DNA of 58,691 nt from Rhodococcus marinonascens NBRC 14363 (GCF_001894885.1 NZ_BCXB01000005.1:1-58691), one strand, 5' to 3'. Positions 34,366 through 43,907 are shown, numbered from the stretch's first letter. Translations and numbers: made by a program. The notes: a model not told the origin generated them from the letters alone.

Positions 34366-35720
34366 CCGAACCCACGCGGCCGCACGACCACGCGCCGGGG
34401 CGCTCGATCGAGATCCGGCCCGTCACGGGTCTGCCCGAGTTCCGGCCGGGCGACGATCTGGGTACGGCGATCGTGGAGGCTGCGCCGTGGCTCCGGGACA
34501 GCGACGTCCTCGTGGTCACCAGCAAGGTGCTCTCGAAGGTCGAGGGCCGGATCGTGTCCTCCCCCACTGATCCTGACGAACGCGACGCTGCTCGCCGTCG
34601 TCTCGTCGAACAGGAGGCCGTCCGCGTCGTCGCACAGCGGGGGCAGACCCTCATCACCGAAAACCACCTCGGGATCGTCCAAGCAGCGTCTGGCATCGAC
34701 GGTTCGAACGTCGACGGTTCCGAACTGGCCCTGCTGCCCGAGGATCCAGATTCCAGCGCACGAGCACTCCGTGACGCAGTCACAGCCTTACTCGGCGTAA
34801 CCGTTGCGGTCGTGGTCACCGACACCATGGGGCGCGCTTGGCGCAACGGCCAGATCGATGCCGCCATCGGCGCGGCCGGCCTTTCCGTCCTGCACGCGTA
34901 CGCGGGTGCACGCGACAGTCAGGGCAACGACCTACTCGTGACCGAAGTCGCGGTCGCCGATGAGATCGCCGCAGCAGGCGACCTCGTGAAGGGCAAACTC
35001 GGCAGCGTGCCGGTCGCGGTGGTACGCGGGCTCGAACTCGCCGATGACAGTTCGAGCGCACAGGATCTCATCCGCCGCGGATCCGAAGACCTGTTCTGGC
35101 TCGGCACCGCTGAATCCCTCGAGCGCGGACGGTCCGAGGCGCTACTGTTGCGGCGCTCGATCCGTCAGTTCTCCGACGAGCGCGTAGATCCCGACACGAT
35201 TCGCTCGTCGATTTCAGAGGCGCTCACGGCCCCCGCGCCGCACCACACGCGCCCCGTACGCTTCGTCTGGGTCCGCACCCGCGACGTCCGCGACGACCTG
35301 CTGACCCGGATGCGCGGACAGTGGCGTTCGGACCTCACGTCCGACGGCCTGGGTGCCGATGCAATCGAGTCGCGGGTGGCCCGAGGGAACATCCTCACCG
35401 ACGCGCCTGAGGTGATCATTCCGTTCTGCGTTCCCGACGGTGCCCACACGTATCCCGACACGCGCAGGCGGGATGCGGAATCCACGATGTTCACGGTCGC
35501 GGTGGGCGCGGCCGTGCAGGGCCTGCTGGTCTCGTTGGCCACCAAGGGAATCGGTAGTTGCTGGATCGGATCGACGATCTTCGCCGCCGACATCGTGCGT
35601 GCCGTGCTCGACCTGCCCGCCGACTGGCAACCCCTCGGCGCCATTGCAGTCGGGCACCCAGTCGACCCACTCTCGCCCAGAGACGCTGTCGATCCCGGCG
35701 ACGCCCTGATCGAGAGGTGA
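34362..35720 (+). CDS. fbiB: Coenzyme F420:L-glutamate ligase FbiB with nitroreductase domain
   Basis: Bifunctional 452-residue enzyme. The N-terminal half (about 1-245) is the CofE-type gamma-glutamyl ligase that adds the poly-glutamate tail, with [52 protein letters not shown] and [16 protein letters not shown]. The C-terminal half (about 255-452) is an FMN-dependent nitroreductase fold ([43 protein letters not shown]) that reduces dehydro-F420-0 in the mycobacterial enzyme. The GTG start overlaps the fbiA stop. The open frame extends upstream to 33882 within fbiA and is rejected. Confidence 0.96.
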   Translation: MTEPTRPHDHAPGRSIEIRPVTGLPEFRPGDDLGTAIVEAAPWLRDSDVLVVTSKVLSKVEGRIVSSPTDPDERDAARRRLVEQEAVRVVAQRGQTLITENHLGIVQAASGIDGSNVDGSELALLPEDPDSSARALRDAVTALLGVTVAVVVTDTMGRAWRNGQIDAAIGAAGLSVLHAYAGARDSQGNDLLVTEVAVADEIAAAGDLVKGKLGSVPVAVVRGLELADDSSSAQDLIRRGSEDLFWLGTAESLERGRSEALLLRRSIRQFSDERVDPDTIRSSISEALTAPAPHHTRPVRFVWVRTRDVRDDLLTRMRGQWRSDLTSDGLGADAIESRVARGNILTDAPEVIIPFCVPDGAHTYPDTRRRDAESTMFTVAVGAAVQGLLVSLATKGIGSCWIGSTIFAADIVRAVLDLPADWQPLGAIAVGHPVDPLSPRDAVDPGDALIER

Positions 35721-35730
35721 CCACCGGACA

Positions 35731-36279
35731 ATGAGCGCCGAATCACTGCACCGCTCGGCAATTGCCGCGCTCGCGGGCTGGAAGACTCTCGACGAAAACG
35801 ACGAATCGCTGCGGCACACCATGCTCGCGTTCCTCGCATCGGCGCCGCTCGGATGCCTGCGTGAGCACGCCCCGGGGCACATCACCGCGTCCTCCCTCGT
35901 CCTGGACGAGGGAGGGTGCCATGTGCTTCTCACACTGCATCCGAGAGTCGGCCGGTGGATCCAACTGGGCGGGCACTGCGAGCCCTCCGACGACACCGTC
36001 GTCGACGCTGCACTGCGGGAGTCCTGCGAGGAATCGGGGATCCCTGATCTACGGATCGATCCCGACCTGCTGTCTGCACACACCCACCCGATCACGTGCT
36101 CGCTCGGACAGCCCACCCGGCACCTGGATCTCCGGTTCCTGGTTCGGGCGCGCCCGAACGCACACATCGTGCAGAGTTCCGAATCCACGGACTTACGCTG
36201 GTGGCCGGTGAGCGAACTGCCGCCGAAGGCTGAGAAGTCGACGATCGACCGCCTCGTGTACCTTGCCGGATTGCGTTAG
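35731..36279 (+). CDS. Nudix hydrolase
   Basis: A 182-residue protein with a Nudix box beginning GGHCEPSDDTVVDAALRE and continuing SCEESGI (about 90-114), which holds the metal-binding REXXEE core as RESCEE. The family hydrolyses nucleoside diphosphates linked to another moiety; the substrate is not predictable here. A helical N-terminal part (1-50) precedes the domain. It begins 10 bp after fbiB on the same strand, so it is likely the third gene of the F420 operon, as in other actinobacteria, and a GDP-linked F420 intermediate is one possible substrate. Convergent with the GDP-mannose pyrophosphorylase gene. Confidence 0.88.
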   Translation: MSAESLHRSAIAALAGWKTLDENDESLRHTMLAFLASAPLGCLREHAPGHITASSLVLDEGGCHVLLTLHPRVGRWIQLGGHCEPSDDTVVDAALRESCEESGIPDLRIDPDLLSAHTHPITCSLGQPTRHLDLRFLVRARPNAHIVQSSESTDLRWWPVSELPPKAEKSTIDRLVYLAGLR

Positions 36280-36368
36280 ATCGGAAGGTGCGCTCCTGCC
36301 GGGAGCCGGTGGCGGTGAGGGCGCTGGGGCGCTGAGGGCGTCGGAAACCCGCAGCGGCGCTCGCCATG

Positions 36369-37448
36369 TCAGACGTCTGTACTGAACCTGACCCCGCCAT
36401 CCGGCAGCGTCACACCCGGCCACACCCGCGCCCCGCGGAGAAGTTCGCACCGGGCGCCAATGTCGGCTCCGTCGCCGATCACCGCATCGCGCACGAGCGC
36501 CCGTGGCCCGATCCGCGCGCCGAAACCGATGATGGACCGTTCCACCGTCGCTCCGGCCTCGACAACCGCTCCGTCGAACAGAACGGCACCGTCGAGACGT
36601 GCGCCCGCACCCACTTCGGCGCCACGACCGACGACAGTTCCGCCGATCACCAACGCGCCAGGCGCAACACCCGCCCCCGGATGAACGAGCGACTCACCGC
36701 GCGGCCCGTCGAGTGCCGGGGACGGGGCGATGCCGCGGACCAGGTCCGCCGAACCCCGCACGAAGTCCTCGGGGGTGCCCATGTCACGCCAGTACGAAGA
36801 GTCGACGTGGCCGTACACGCGGGCGTCGCGGGCCAGCAGCGACGGAAACACTTCTCGTTCCACCGATACCGCGCGTCCTTCGGGGATCTGCTCGATGATT
36901 TCGCGCTTGAACACGTAGCATCCGGCGTTGATTTGATCGGTCGGCGGGTCCTGCGTCTTCTCGAGGAAGGCGGTGACCCGGCCGTCCGAATCGGTGGGAA
37001 CGCAGCCGAACGCCCGAGGATCCTCCACCCGCACGAGATGCAGCGTGACGTCGGCGTCACGGGACCTGTGGGTGTCGAGGACAGCTTCGAGGTCGGTGCC
37101 CCCGAGTACGTCACCGTTGAAGACCATGGCGTGGTCACCGCGCAGTTTCGGCAGTACGTTCCGGATGCCGCCACCGGTGCCGAGCGGTTCGGTTTCGGTG
37201 ACGTAGTCGATCTCGAGTCCCAGTCCGGATCCGTCGCCGAAGTAGTCCTCGAAAACCTCCGCCCTGAAGGACGTTCCGAGAACCACGTGCTTGATCCCGG
37301 CCGCCTCGATCCGTGCGAGCAGATGCTGGAGGAACGGCAGGCCCGCCGTGGGCAACATGGGCTTGGGCGCCGACAACGTCAGCGGACGAAGCCTCGTCCC
37401 CTTGCCGCCGACCAACACCACCGCATCAGTCGTTTTCTCAATTGCCAT
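36369..37448 (-). CDS. manC: Mannose-1-phosphate guanylyltransferase (GDP-mannose pyrophosphorylase)
   Basis: Makes GDP-mannose from mannose-1-phosphate and GTP. 359 residues from ATG 37448 (MAIEKTTDAVVLVGGKGTRLRPLT, signature GxGTRLRPLT at about 14-24). The nucleotidyltransferase domain also shows VFNGDVLGGTDL and VTAFLEKTQDPPTDQINAGCYVF. The C-terminal part (about 260-359) is a left-handed beta-helix with hexapeptide-like repeats (VHPGAGVAPGALVIGGTVVG and later ERSIIGFGARIGPRALV). Equivalent to Rv3264c, which some databases call ManB or ManC. Overlaps the upstream wbbL gene by 11 bp. Substrate specificity (GDP versus other NDP) is taken from that homologue. Confidence 0.9.
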   Translation of the reverse strand: MAIEKTTDAVVLVGGKGTRLRPLTLSAPKPMLPTAGLPFLQHLLARIEAAGIKHVVLGTSFRAEVFEDYFGDGSGLGLEIDYVTETEPLGTGGGIRNVLPKLRGDHAMVFNGDVLGGTDLEAVLDTHRSRDADVTLHLVRVEDPRAFGCVPTDSDGRVTAFLEKTQDPPTDQINAGCYVFKREIIEQIPEGRAVSVEREVFPSLLARDARVYGHVDSSYWRDMGTPEDFVRGSADLVRGIAPSPALDGPRGESLVHPGAGVAPGALVIGGTVVGRGAEVGAGARLDGAVLFDGAVVEAGATVERSIIGFGARIGPRALVRDAVIGDGADIGARCELLRGARVWPGVTLPDGGVRFSTDV

Positions 37449-38337
37449 GATTCGTTCCCCCCTCATTCACGTTCTTCCGACGTTCCCGAACCGCCGCGGC
37501 GACCGCGATCTTCGACCGCACCGCCAGCCCTCCCCGAAGGGCCCATCTCAATGGCGCCTGCCACCGGTGGGGATGCCGGTCCGCCTGGAAGCGGTATGCG
37601 CTCTGATGATGGGCGGGCAACATCAGTTCCGGGTGCTTACCCGCGGCGTGCCCCTTGGCGTGGGTGACCTCCGCGGAGGGCACGTAGACGTTGAGCCACC
37701 CGGCACGGCCCAGTCGGTCACCGAGGTCGACGTCTTCCATGTACATGAAATAGCGGGAGTCGAACCCATTGATCGAATCAAAGGCCGAACGGCGCATCAG
37801 CAGACACGATCCCGACAACCATCCGACCGAGCGCTCGCTGACGGTTTCGTTCTCCTGGCGGTAGCCGGCGGTCCACGGGTTGGACGGCCACACCGTTCCG
37901 AGAACGGCGTGACCGGCGCCCGACACGAGGTCGGGCACCTGGCGAGCCGACGGGTAGATGCTTCCGTCGGGCTCCAGAACGAGCGGCCCCAGCGCCCCTG
38001 CCCGCGGCCAACGCTCGGCCGCTGCGAGGAGAACGTCGATCGATCCGGGCACCCAGCGAACATCCGGATTGGCTATGACGACGAATTCGATCTTCTCGTC
38101 GATCTCCGCCACTGCCCTGTTGATGGCACCGCCGTAGCCGATGTTCCCACCGGTCCGCAGGAGGCGCACGTGCTCGTTCGCCTCGTCGGCTGCCTCGGGG
38201 GCGCCGTCCGTCGACCCGTTATCGGCCATGACGACCTGCGGATCTTCTTTCGTCGCCTCGGCGAGAGTGGCCAGGAATTGCTCCAGATGCTCGCCTGGCG
38301 AATAGGTCACCGTCACCACGGCCAGCTTCGAACTCAC
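37438..38337 (-). CDS. wbbL: Rhamnosyltransferase WbbL (decaprenyl-PP-GlcNAc linkage unit)
   Basis: GT2-family enzyme of 299 residues that adds rhamnose to decaprenyl-pyrophosphate-GlcNAc, making the linker between peptidoglycan and arabinogalactan. Seen: LAVVTVTYSPGEHLEQFLATL, VVMADNGSTDGAPE, NIGYGGAINRAVAE, VIANPDVRWVPGS, and the acceptor motif YFMYMEDVDLGDRLGRAGW. No transmembrane span. Start GTG 38337 (MSSKLAVVTVTYS) is chosen because family proteins start close before the first beta strand; the frame extends to 38385. Sits in the rmlD-wbbL-manC operon with an 11-bp overlap downstream, as in M. tuberculosis (Rv3266c-Rv3264c). Confidence 0.94.
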   Translation of the reverse strand: MSSKLAVVTVTYSPGEHLEQFLATLAEATKEDPQVVMADNGSTDGAPEAADEANEHVRLLRTGGNIGYGGAINRAVAEIDEKIEFVVIANPDVRWVPGSIDVLLAAAERWPRAGALGPLVLEPDGSIYPSARQVPDLVSGAGHAVLGTVWPSNPWTAGYRQENETVSERSVGWLSGSCLLMRRSAFDSINGFDSRYFMYMEDVDLGDRLGRAGWLNVYVPSAEVTHAKGHAAGKHPELMLPAHHQSAYRFQADRHPHRWQAPLRWALRGGLAVRSKIAVAAAVRERRKNVNEGGTNHGN

Positions 38338-38371
38338 GCGGGACAGCGTAACCGCTGCGGCGGGGTCCGCC

Positions 38372-39220
38372 TCACACCACCACATCCAGTGCCGAATGCA
38401 ATGCCTCGCGCCAGGGCCGCAACGGAGTCAGGCCGGCCCGCGCCCAAGCGCTGCCGGACAGGACCGAGAACGCCGGTCGGGGTGCCGGCCGCACGAACTG
38501 GGCGCTCGTGCACGGGCGCACTCGCCCCGGATCGGCACCGAGCTCCTCGAACACTGCTCGCGCAAGGTCGAACCAGCTAGCTGCACCGGAATTGGTGGCG
38601 TGGAGAACCGGTGCCGCGATATCGCTCCGGCAGGCCAGTTCGAGCAGTGCGCCAGCCAAGTCGCCGACATATGTGGGAGAACCCACTTGGTCGTCCACCA
38701 CGTCCACCGTGTCACGTTCACGCTCGAGTCGCAGCATCGTCGCGACGAAGTCGGAGCCTGCCCCCGTGTAGACCCAGGCGGTGCGGACGATGTGGGCGGA
38801 CGGAAGCGCAGCGTGAACGGCGCGTTCACCGGCCAGTTTGGTGCGCCCGTAGGCCGTCGCGGGACCGGTCTGCGCGTCTACGTCATAGGGAGAGTCTCCG
38901 TCCCCGGCGAATACATAGTCGGTGGAGACGTGAATCAGCCGGGCATCCACCCGGGCGCATGCAGCCGCCAGGTTTGCGGGTCCGAATTCGTTGACCGCCC
39001 GCGCGGACCACTCGTCGGATTCCGCCGCGTCCACCGATGTGTACGCAGCACAGTTGATCACCACAGATCCGCTTTCGACCTGCGCATCCGCGGCGGCGGG
39101 GTCGGTGATGTCGAGTTCGTCGGCGCCCACACCGCGGACGGCGACTCCCGCTTCCGCGGCCCGGCGCATCAGATGTCGACCCAACTGCCCACGCGCTCCA
39201 GTTACCAGGATTTTCGTCAC
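38372..39220 (-). CDS. rmlD: dTDP-4-dehydrorhamnose reductase
   Basis: Final step of dTDP-L-rhamnose synthesis, using NADPH. 282 residues from GTG 39220 (MTKILVTGARGQLGRHL). Seen: Rossmann motif VTGARGQLG, NCAAYTSVDAAESDEWSARAVNEFGPANLA, HVSTDYVFAGDGDSPYDVDAQTGPATAYGRTKLAGE with the catalytic YxxxK, and DQVGSPTYVGDLAGALLEL. dTDP-rhamnose is the donor for the neighbouring WbbL, 34 bp downstream. Divergent from cpsA with 68 bp between starts. The longer frame to 39334 overlaps cpsA and is rejected. Confidence 0.95.
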   Translation of the reverse strand: MTKILVTGARGQLGRHLMRRAAEAGVAVRGVGADELDITDPAAADAQVESGSVVINCAAYTSVDAAESDEWSARAVNEFGPANLAAACARVDARLIHVSTDYVFAGDGDSPYDVDAQTGPATAYGRTKLAGERAVHAALPSAHIVRTAWVYTGAGSDFVATMLRLERERDTVDVVDDQVGSPTYVGDLAGALLELACRSDIAAPVLHATNSGAASWFDLARAVFEELGADPGRVRPCTSAQFVRPAPRPAFSVLSGSAWARAGLTPLRPWREALHSALDVVV

Positions 39221-39275
39221 AATGGTAAGTCTGGCACGCTGATCGATTCCTCCCTGATCCCAACGCATCGACCAG

Positions 39276-39281
39276 TAGCCT
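39276..39281 (+). promoter_or_regulatory. -10 element for leaderless cpsA transcript
   Basis: TAGCCT lies 7 nt before GTG 39289; no SD is present. Confidence 0.6.
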
Positions 39282-39288
39282 GGGTTCT

Positions 39289-40806
39289 GTGTCACAGCAG
39301 CAACCTGCACCACACGGGCCCCAGCGGACAGCACGGCCGCTCTACATTGCTGTCACGCTGCTGTCTGCACTCGCCCTCGTCACCACCGGGTTCGCGTGGT
39401 GGGGCATCGATTCGCTGCGAAACAGTCTGGCAATCGCCGGAGGCCTCGGGCTGGGCGGCGACGCCGACGGGGCCGTTGACATTCTCATCGTGGGTACGGA
39501 CAGTCGCACCGATGCGCACGGCAACCCGCTCTCCCAGGCCGAACTCGATTCGCTGCGGGCCGGCGAAGAGATTGCGTCCAACACCGACACCATCGTTCTG
39601 ATCCGCGTCCCGATCGACGGTAGTTCCGCAACCGCTGTGTCGATCCCCCGCGACTCCTACGTGAAAGTCCCGGGCATCGGCATGTCCAAGATCAACGCCG
39701 CCTACGGAGCTACCAAGGAAACCGAGCGACTCGAACTCGTCGAAAATGGCGCCACCTTCGACGAAGCCGAGGAAGAGTCCACCAAGGCCGGGAGGGAGGC
39801 GCTGATCACGTCTGTGGCAGACCTCACGGGCGTGACCGTCGACCGCTACGCCGAGGTCGGGATGCTCGGGTTCGTCCTCTTGACCGACGCGGTTGGCGGC
39901 GTCGAGGTCTGCCTCGAGAACCCGGTCGACGAGCCCTTGTCGGGCGCCCACTTCCCCGCCGGGACACAGACGTTGACGGGGGCGGATGCATTGAGCTTCG
40001 TCCGGCAGCGCCACGGTCTCCCGCGTGGCGATCTCGACCGCATAGTGCGGCAGCAGGTGTTCATGGCATCACTGGTGGGCGAAGTACTGTCCGGGAAGAC
40101 CCTCAGCAACCCCGGCAAGCTCGAAGACCTCACCACCGCGGTGCAGCGCTCGGTAGTGCTGGACGACGATTGGGACATCATCGAATTCGCGACGCAATTG
40201 CAGGAGCTCGCGGGTGGTGAGGTGCGGTTCGAGACGATCCCGGTCGAGGATCTCAACGCCATGACCAACTACGGCGAGTCGGTCGTCAGGGTCAAGCCAA
40301 GGAAAGTGCAGGAGCACGTGGCCGGAATCATCGGTCAGGAGGTCGCCGTTTCGGAGGACTCCACGACCGCCTCCGAGACGCCTGACATCGACCCGTCCAC
40401 CGTCACAGTCGATGTTGCCAACGCCGGTGATGTCAGTGGCCTCGCGAGCGGCGTGGCCGATGCACTGGGCTCGATCGGCTACAAAAGGGGCGAGGTCGGA
40501 AACTACACCGGCGAGTGGGTGAGCGAAACCACCGTCTTCGCCCGATCCGCCGATAGCGACGCCGCCGACGCCGTCGCCGTCGCACTCGGCGGCCTCCCTA
40601 CCGATACCGATTCGACGCTGCCCGAAGGCTCGGTTCGGGTGGTGCTGACCACCGACTACCGGGGACCGTCCTCCACGGGGTCCATCGACAGCCGCTCCGG
40701 CGACGAAGGCCTCGAATCCGTATTCTCCGTGGAAACCAGTCCCACGCCGGCGCCACCGGGCCCGCCCATCGACGCCGGTTCTTCCGGCCCACGCTGTGTC
40801 AACTAG
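39289..40806 (+). CDS. cpsA: LytR-CpsA-Psr (LCP) family cell wall ligase, CpsA-like
   Basis: LCP enzymes transfer polyprenyl-linked glycopolymers such as arabinogalactan to peptidoglycan. 505 residues: a short cytoplasmic N-terminus, one membrane anchor (about 19-40, IAVTLLSALALVTTGFAWW), then an extracellular LCP domain with VDILIVGTDSRTD, NTDTIVLIRVPIDGSSATAVSIPRDSYV, KINAAYGATKETER, GADALSFVRQRHGLPRGDLDRIVRQQ, and a C-terminal LytR_C domain (about 365-455). An acidic Ser/Thr/Pro-rich tail follows. GTG start without SD but TAGCCT at -7. Conserved next to the linker-unit genes. Its final codons and stop are the first copy of a 24-bp tandem repeat. Confidence 0.94.
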   Translation: MSQQQPAPHGPQRTARPLYIAVTLLSALALVTTGFAWWGIDSLRNSLAIAGGLGLGGDADGAVDILIVGTDSRTDAHGNPLSQAELDSLRAGEEIASNTDTIVLIRVPIDGSSATAVSIPRDSYVKVPGIGMSKINAAYGATKETERLELVENGATFDEAEEESTKAGREALITSVADLTGVTVDRYAEVGMLGFVLLTDAVGGVEVCLENPVDEPLSGAHFPAGTQTLTGADALSFVRQRHGLPRGDLDRIVRQQVFMASLVGEVLSGKTLSNPGKLEDLTTAVQRSVVLDDDWDIIEFATQLQELAGGEVRFETIPVEDLNAMTNYGESVVRVKPRKVQEHVAGIIGQEVAVSEDSTTASETPDIDPSTVTVDVANAGDVSGLASGVADALGSIGYKRGEVGNYTGEWVSETTVFARSADSDAADAVAVALGGLPTDTDSTLPEGSVRVVLTTDYRGPSSTGSIDSRSGDEGLESVFSVETSPTPAPPGPPIDAGSSGPRCVN

Positions 40807-40880
40807 AGCGACCCGCTCGGTGTCAACTAGAGCGACCCGCTCGGTGTCAACTAGAGCGACCCGCTCGGTGTCAACCAGAG
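40796..40880. repeat. 24-bp tandem repeat covering the cpsA stop codon, each unit a small hairpin
   Basis: Three identical 24-nt units (40796-40819, 40820-40843, 40844-40867) and a 13-nt partial fourth (40868-40880). Each unit has GTGTCAACTAGA, including the cpsA stop TAG in the first, and GAGCG-ACC-CGCTC, a perfect 5-bp stem with a 3-nt loop. The array lies just before the TIGR03089 gene. Confidence 0.92.
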
Positions 40881-40903
40881 GCGTGAACGAGAGAATTGAA
40901 ACC

Positions 40904-41626
40904 ATGTCCATGAACCATGCGTCCCGCACGCTCACCGACGCCCTACTCGACCCGATCCTGAAGAACGACCCGGCGGGCCCCCGCGTCACGTTCTACGACG
41001 ACGCGACCGGCGAACGGGTCGAACTCTCGGCCCTCACTCTCGCCAACTGGGCCGCCAAGACCGCAAACCTGCTGCGCGACGAGTTCGCCCTTGAGCCGGG
41101 TGCCCGGGTCTCGGTGCTGCTTCCCGCGCACTGGCAGACGGCCGCGGTCCTGCTCGGCGCGTGGTGGGCAGGCGCCGACGTCGTACTCGAGCCCGATGCG
41201 GGCGCCGATGTCGCACTGGTCTCGGCCCAGCATCTTGCCGAGGTCGAGGACGTGCCCGAGGTCGCGGCACTCTCGCTTGACTCATTCGGCCGACCTGTCC
41301 CCGACCTCCCCGTCGGTATCACCGACTATGCCACCTCCATTCGCGTCCACGGCGATCAGTTCCGGCCCACGCTCGCCGGGACCGCACTCGCAGGCAAGAG
41401 CGTCGACGATGTTCTCGCCGCTGCCCACGCCTCCGCCGCTGCCCGCGGGATTACCGGCACCGATCGGGTGCTGTCGGAGTCGGCGTGGGATTCCCCGGAC
41501 GCGCTGATCGACGGACTCGTGGCCGTCTTTGCCGCAGGGGCGTCGCTGGTTCAGGTGGCGAACCCCGACGCCGCGGCCCAGTCGAGGCGCGTCGACAGCG
41601 AGAAGATCACGCGTCATCTGTCGTAG
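40904..41626 (+). CDS. TIGR03089 family protein (Rv3268-like), unknown function
   Basis: A 240-residue protein of the family annotated as TIGR03089, which looks like an N-terminal fragment of AMP-binding (acyl-CoA synthetase-like) proteins: VELSALTLANWAAKTANLLRDEFALEPGARVSVLLPAHWQTAAVLLGAWWAGADVV corresponds to the first subdomain. It lacks the ATP-binding YTSGTTG loop and the C-terminal lid, so it should not adenylate. Start ATG 40904 is chosen after the repeat array; upstream the frame translates the repeats as STRATRSV units. The SD is weak. The 3' end overlaps the convergent small gene by 13 bp. Confidence 0.82.
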   Translation: MSMNHASRTLTDALLDPILKNDPAGPRVTFYDDATGERVELSALTLANWAAKTANLLRDEFALEPGARVSVLLPAHWQTAAVLLGAWWAGADVVLEPDAGADVALVSAQHLAEVEDVPEVAALSLDSFGRPVPDLPVGITDYATSIRVHGDQFRPTLAGTALAGKSVDDVLAAAHASAAARGITGTDRVLSESAWDSPDALIDGLVAVFAAGASLVQVANPDAAAQSRRVDSEKITRHLS

Positions 41627-41991
41627 CCGCCGTCCGCAAGTCCGGCAGCGATCTCGAACCTGTTGCGCGCACCGCGGTGCCGGGACTCCTCGAACAGATA
41701 CCGCCATGCGAAGCTCCAGCCGTATGCGGCCCACTGGTCGGCGTGGACCGCTTCGTGCCGCAACAGCGACCGCTGCGGAACCCCGCCGGTGAGAAACGCG
41801 CCGCCGATCGTAGTCCCGCCGCGCGCATATCCTCCGCGCATTCGGCTGCACACGAAAATGCCGAACTCGTTGTCGAATGCGATGCGGGCACCCCACATCC
41901 GTGCATAGACCAGCACCAGACGCGTGATCGCCGCCGACTGCCCGCTGCCACGCGACGCACGGATCAACCACACCCCTCGGCTGCGCTTCAT
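41614..41991 (-). CDS. Small conserved protein with an HExxH motif
   Basis: A 125-residue basic protein. The C-terminal half has LLRHEAVHADQWAAYGWSFAWRYLFEESRHRG, where HEAVH fits the zincin HExxH pattern and a downstream E or H could be the third ligand. The N-terminal part (MKRSRGVWLIRASRGSGQSAAITR) has no signal peptide. Similar short proteins occur in Nocardia and Rhodococcus, some labelled Fe-S oxidoreductase without visible basis. The function is unknown. It begins 13 bp after the purE stop on the same strand, so it probably belongs to the purK-purE transcript. Confidence 0.65.
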   Translation of the reverse strand: MKRSRGVWLIRASRGSGQSAAITRLVLVYARMWGARIAFDNEFGIFVCSRMRGGYARGGTTIGGAFLTGGVPQRSLLRHEAVHADQWAAYGWSFAWRYLFEESRHRGARNRFEIAAGLADGGYDR

Positions 41992-42004
41992 CTCCGAGGG
42001 GGAA

Positions 42005-42523
42005 TCAGCTCAGCAGCTTGTCGCGGAGGGCCTGATCCTTGTCATGGACCACTTTCTCGAGCCCGTCCTGGAACTCGACCATCAGTTGCCGCAGGGCGGG
42101 GTCCGAGGCGCCCAAGATCCGGGCCGCGAGCAGGCCCGCGTTGTGGGCACCGCCGATGGACACCGTGGCGACGGGGACGCCGGCGGGCATCTGCACGATC
42201 GAGAGCAGCGAGTCCATACCGTCGAGGTACTTCAACGGAACCGGCACACCGATGACGGGCAACGGGGTAGCCGAGGCGACCATCCCCGGCAGGTGGGCGG
42301 CGCCGCCGGCGCCGGCGATGATCACCTGGATGCCGCGACCGGCCGCATCCTTCGCGTAGTCGAGCATCCGCTGGGGCGTTCGGTGTGCCGAGACCACACC
42401 GACCTCGAACCGCACCCCGAATTCGGCTAGTGCCTCGGCAGCGGCCTCCATTGTGGGCCAGTCGGAGTCGCTACCCATGATGAGCCCGACCTGAGGGCCC
42501 CCCGGTGTTGCCGATTCACTCAC
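42005..42523 (-). CDS. purE: N5-carboxyaminoimidazole ribonucleotide mutase
   Basis: Class I PurE: converts N5-CAIR to CAIR in purine synthesis. 172 residues. Core motifs are [53 protein letters not shown], and [32 protein letters not shown] 42523 (overlapping the purK stop by 8 bp within GGTGAGTGA) is preferred; ATG 42532 is a possible alternative and adds three residues. The pair purK-purE carries out the two-step carboxylation typical of bacteria. Confidence 0.95.
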   Translation of the reverse strand: MSESATPGGPQVGLIMGSDSDWPTMEAAAEALAEFGVRFEVGVVSAHRTPQRMLDYAKDAAGRGIQVIIAGAGGAAHLPGMVASATPLPVIGVPVPLKYLDGMDSLLSIVQMPAGVPVATVSIGGAHNAGLLAARILGASDPALRQLMVEFQDGLEKVVHDKDQALRDKLLS

Positions 42524-43775
42524 CGTGCACATCCCATCCGTCGGTCCATTCTGCGTGCGAGAGCCACCGCGCGGCACGCTCGGCGCGCTCACGCACCCGT
42601 GCGACATACTCCGGGTCACCGATCGAGCCGGGTCCGCCCACAATGTTCACGTGCCCGATCTTGCGATCCTTGCGTTCACCCTTGCCGTACAGGTGGACCT
42701 TCGCGTCGGGCATGCGGGCGAAGAGGTGGTGCACGCGCTCGTCCATGCTCATCGTGGGGGCCGTGGTAGCTCCGAGAACATTCGCCATCACCGTGATCGG
42801 TGCGATCGGCGAGGTGTCGCCGAGCGGGTAGTCGAGGACGGCGCGCAGATGTTGCTCGAATTGTGAGGTCCGGGCCCCGTCCATCGTCCAGTGACCGGAG
42901 TTGTGCGGGCGCATTGCGAGTTCGTTGACGACGAGAGTGCCGTCGGTGGTCTCGAACAATTCGACAGCCATGGCACCGACCACACCGAGTTCTGATGCAA
43001 TCCGGAGTGCCAGTTCCTCTGCAGCCTCGGCGAGCGAGTCGGGTAACTGCGGGGCCGGGGCGAGGACTACAGCGCACTGCCCTTGACGTTGCACGGTCTC
43101 CACTACCGGCCAGGTGGCGCCCTGACCAAACGGTGAGCGGGCCACCATCGCCGCCAGTTCCCGCCGCATCTCGACCTTCTCCTCCACGATGAGGGGGACA
43201 CCCTTGTCGAGTTGCGCGGTGACAATGCGCTCGGCTTCGTCGGAATCGTCCGTGATCCAGACGCCGCGACCGTCGTATCCGCCGCGTACCGCCTTGATCA
43301 CCACGGGCCACCCGCGTTCGTTGCCGAACTTCACGACGTCCCCCGCCCACGTCGCCTCAGCGAAAGCCGGAACCGGAGCACCGAGCTCGCTCAGTTTGCG
43401 GCGCATTGCGAGCTTGTCCTGCGCGTAGATCAGCGCCTGCGGCGGCGGCTGGACATTGGCTCCCTCGGCGACCAGGACGTCGAGGTGCTCGGTCGGCACT
43501 TGCTCATGGTCGAAGGTCACCACGTGCGAACCGACGGCAGCCTTGCGGAGCGCGTCGAGGTCCGTGTGGCGACCGAGGACGACGTCGGGACTCACCTGCG
43601 CTGCGGGCTCATCCGCAGCGCCCGAGAGCACTCGCAAACTCTGGCCGAGTGCGATGGCCGCCTGATGCGTCATCCGCGCGAGCTGTCCACCACCGATCAT
43701 CGTCACGACGGGCTGCCCAGTGGTCAGATCCCGGGGTGGCGTGGGACGCGGAGTGGAGTCAGGGTTGCCGGTCAC
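42516..43775 (-). CDS. purK: N5-carboxyaminoimidazole ribonucleotide synthase
   Basis: ATP-grasp enzyme of 419 residues that carboxylates AIR using ATP and bicarbonate. N-terminal [21 protein letters not shown], the [16 protein letters not shown] segment, the ATP-grasp regions [18 protein letters not shown] and [26 protein letters not shown], and the metal site [42 protein letters not shown] are all present. GTG start 43775 ([11 protein letters not shown]). Divergent from gtrA with 132 bp between starts. Downstream purE is overlapped by 8 bp. Confidence 0.96.
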   Translation of the reverse strand: MTGNPDSTPRPTPPRDLTTGQPVVTMIGGGQLARMTHQAAIALGQSLRVLSGAADEPAAQVSPDVVLGRHTDLDALRKAAVGSHVVTFDHEQVPTEHLDVLVAEGANVQPPPQALIYAQDKLAMRRKLSELGAPVPAFAEATWAGDVVKFGNERGWPVVIKAVRGGYDGRGVWITDDSDEAERIVTAQLDKGVPLIVEEKVEMRRELAAMVARSPFGQGATWPVVETVQRQGQCAVVLAPAPQLPDSLAEAAEELALRIASELGVVGAMAVELFETTDGTLVVNELAMRPHNSGHWTMDGARTSQFEQHLRAVLDYPLGDTSPIAPITVMANVLGATTAPTMSMDERVHHLFARMPDAKVHLYGKGERKDRKIGHVNIVGGPGSIGDPEYVARVRERAERAARWLSHAEWTDGWDVHGE

Positions 43776-43893
43776 GGGTTACCAGTTTGTCACGTCCCTG
43801 GTCGTGTTCCGCCGCCGAGGTGTCCGGGCGGCAAATTTCTGGGATTCTCCTGATGATCTCGCCGTCAATTGGCGTTATCGGGCCTGACTTTCG

Positions 43894-43899
43894 TAAGCT
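43894..43899 (+). promoter_or_regulatory. -10 element for leaderless gtrA transcript
   Basis: TAAGCT lies 8 nt before GTG 43908; no SD is visible. Confidence 0.5.
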
Positions 43900-43907
43900 T
43901 GCTCGTT

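Noticed and set aside
40796..40880. CRISPR-like array
   Set aside because: Units are contiguous 24-mers with no unique spacers; it is a plain tandem repeat.
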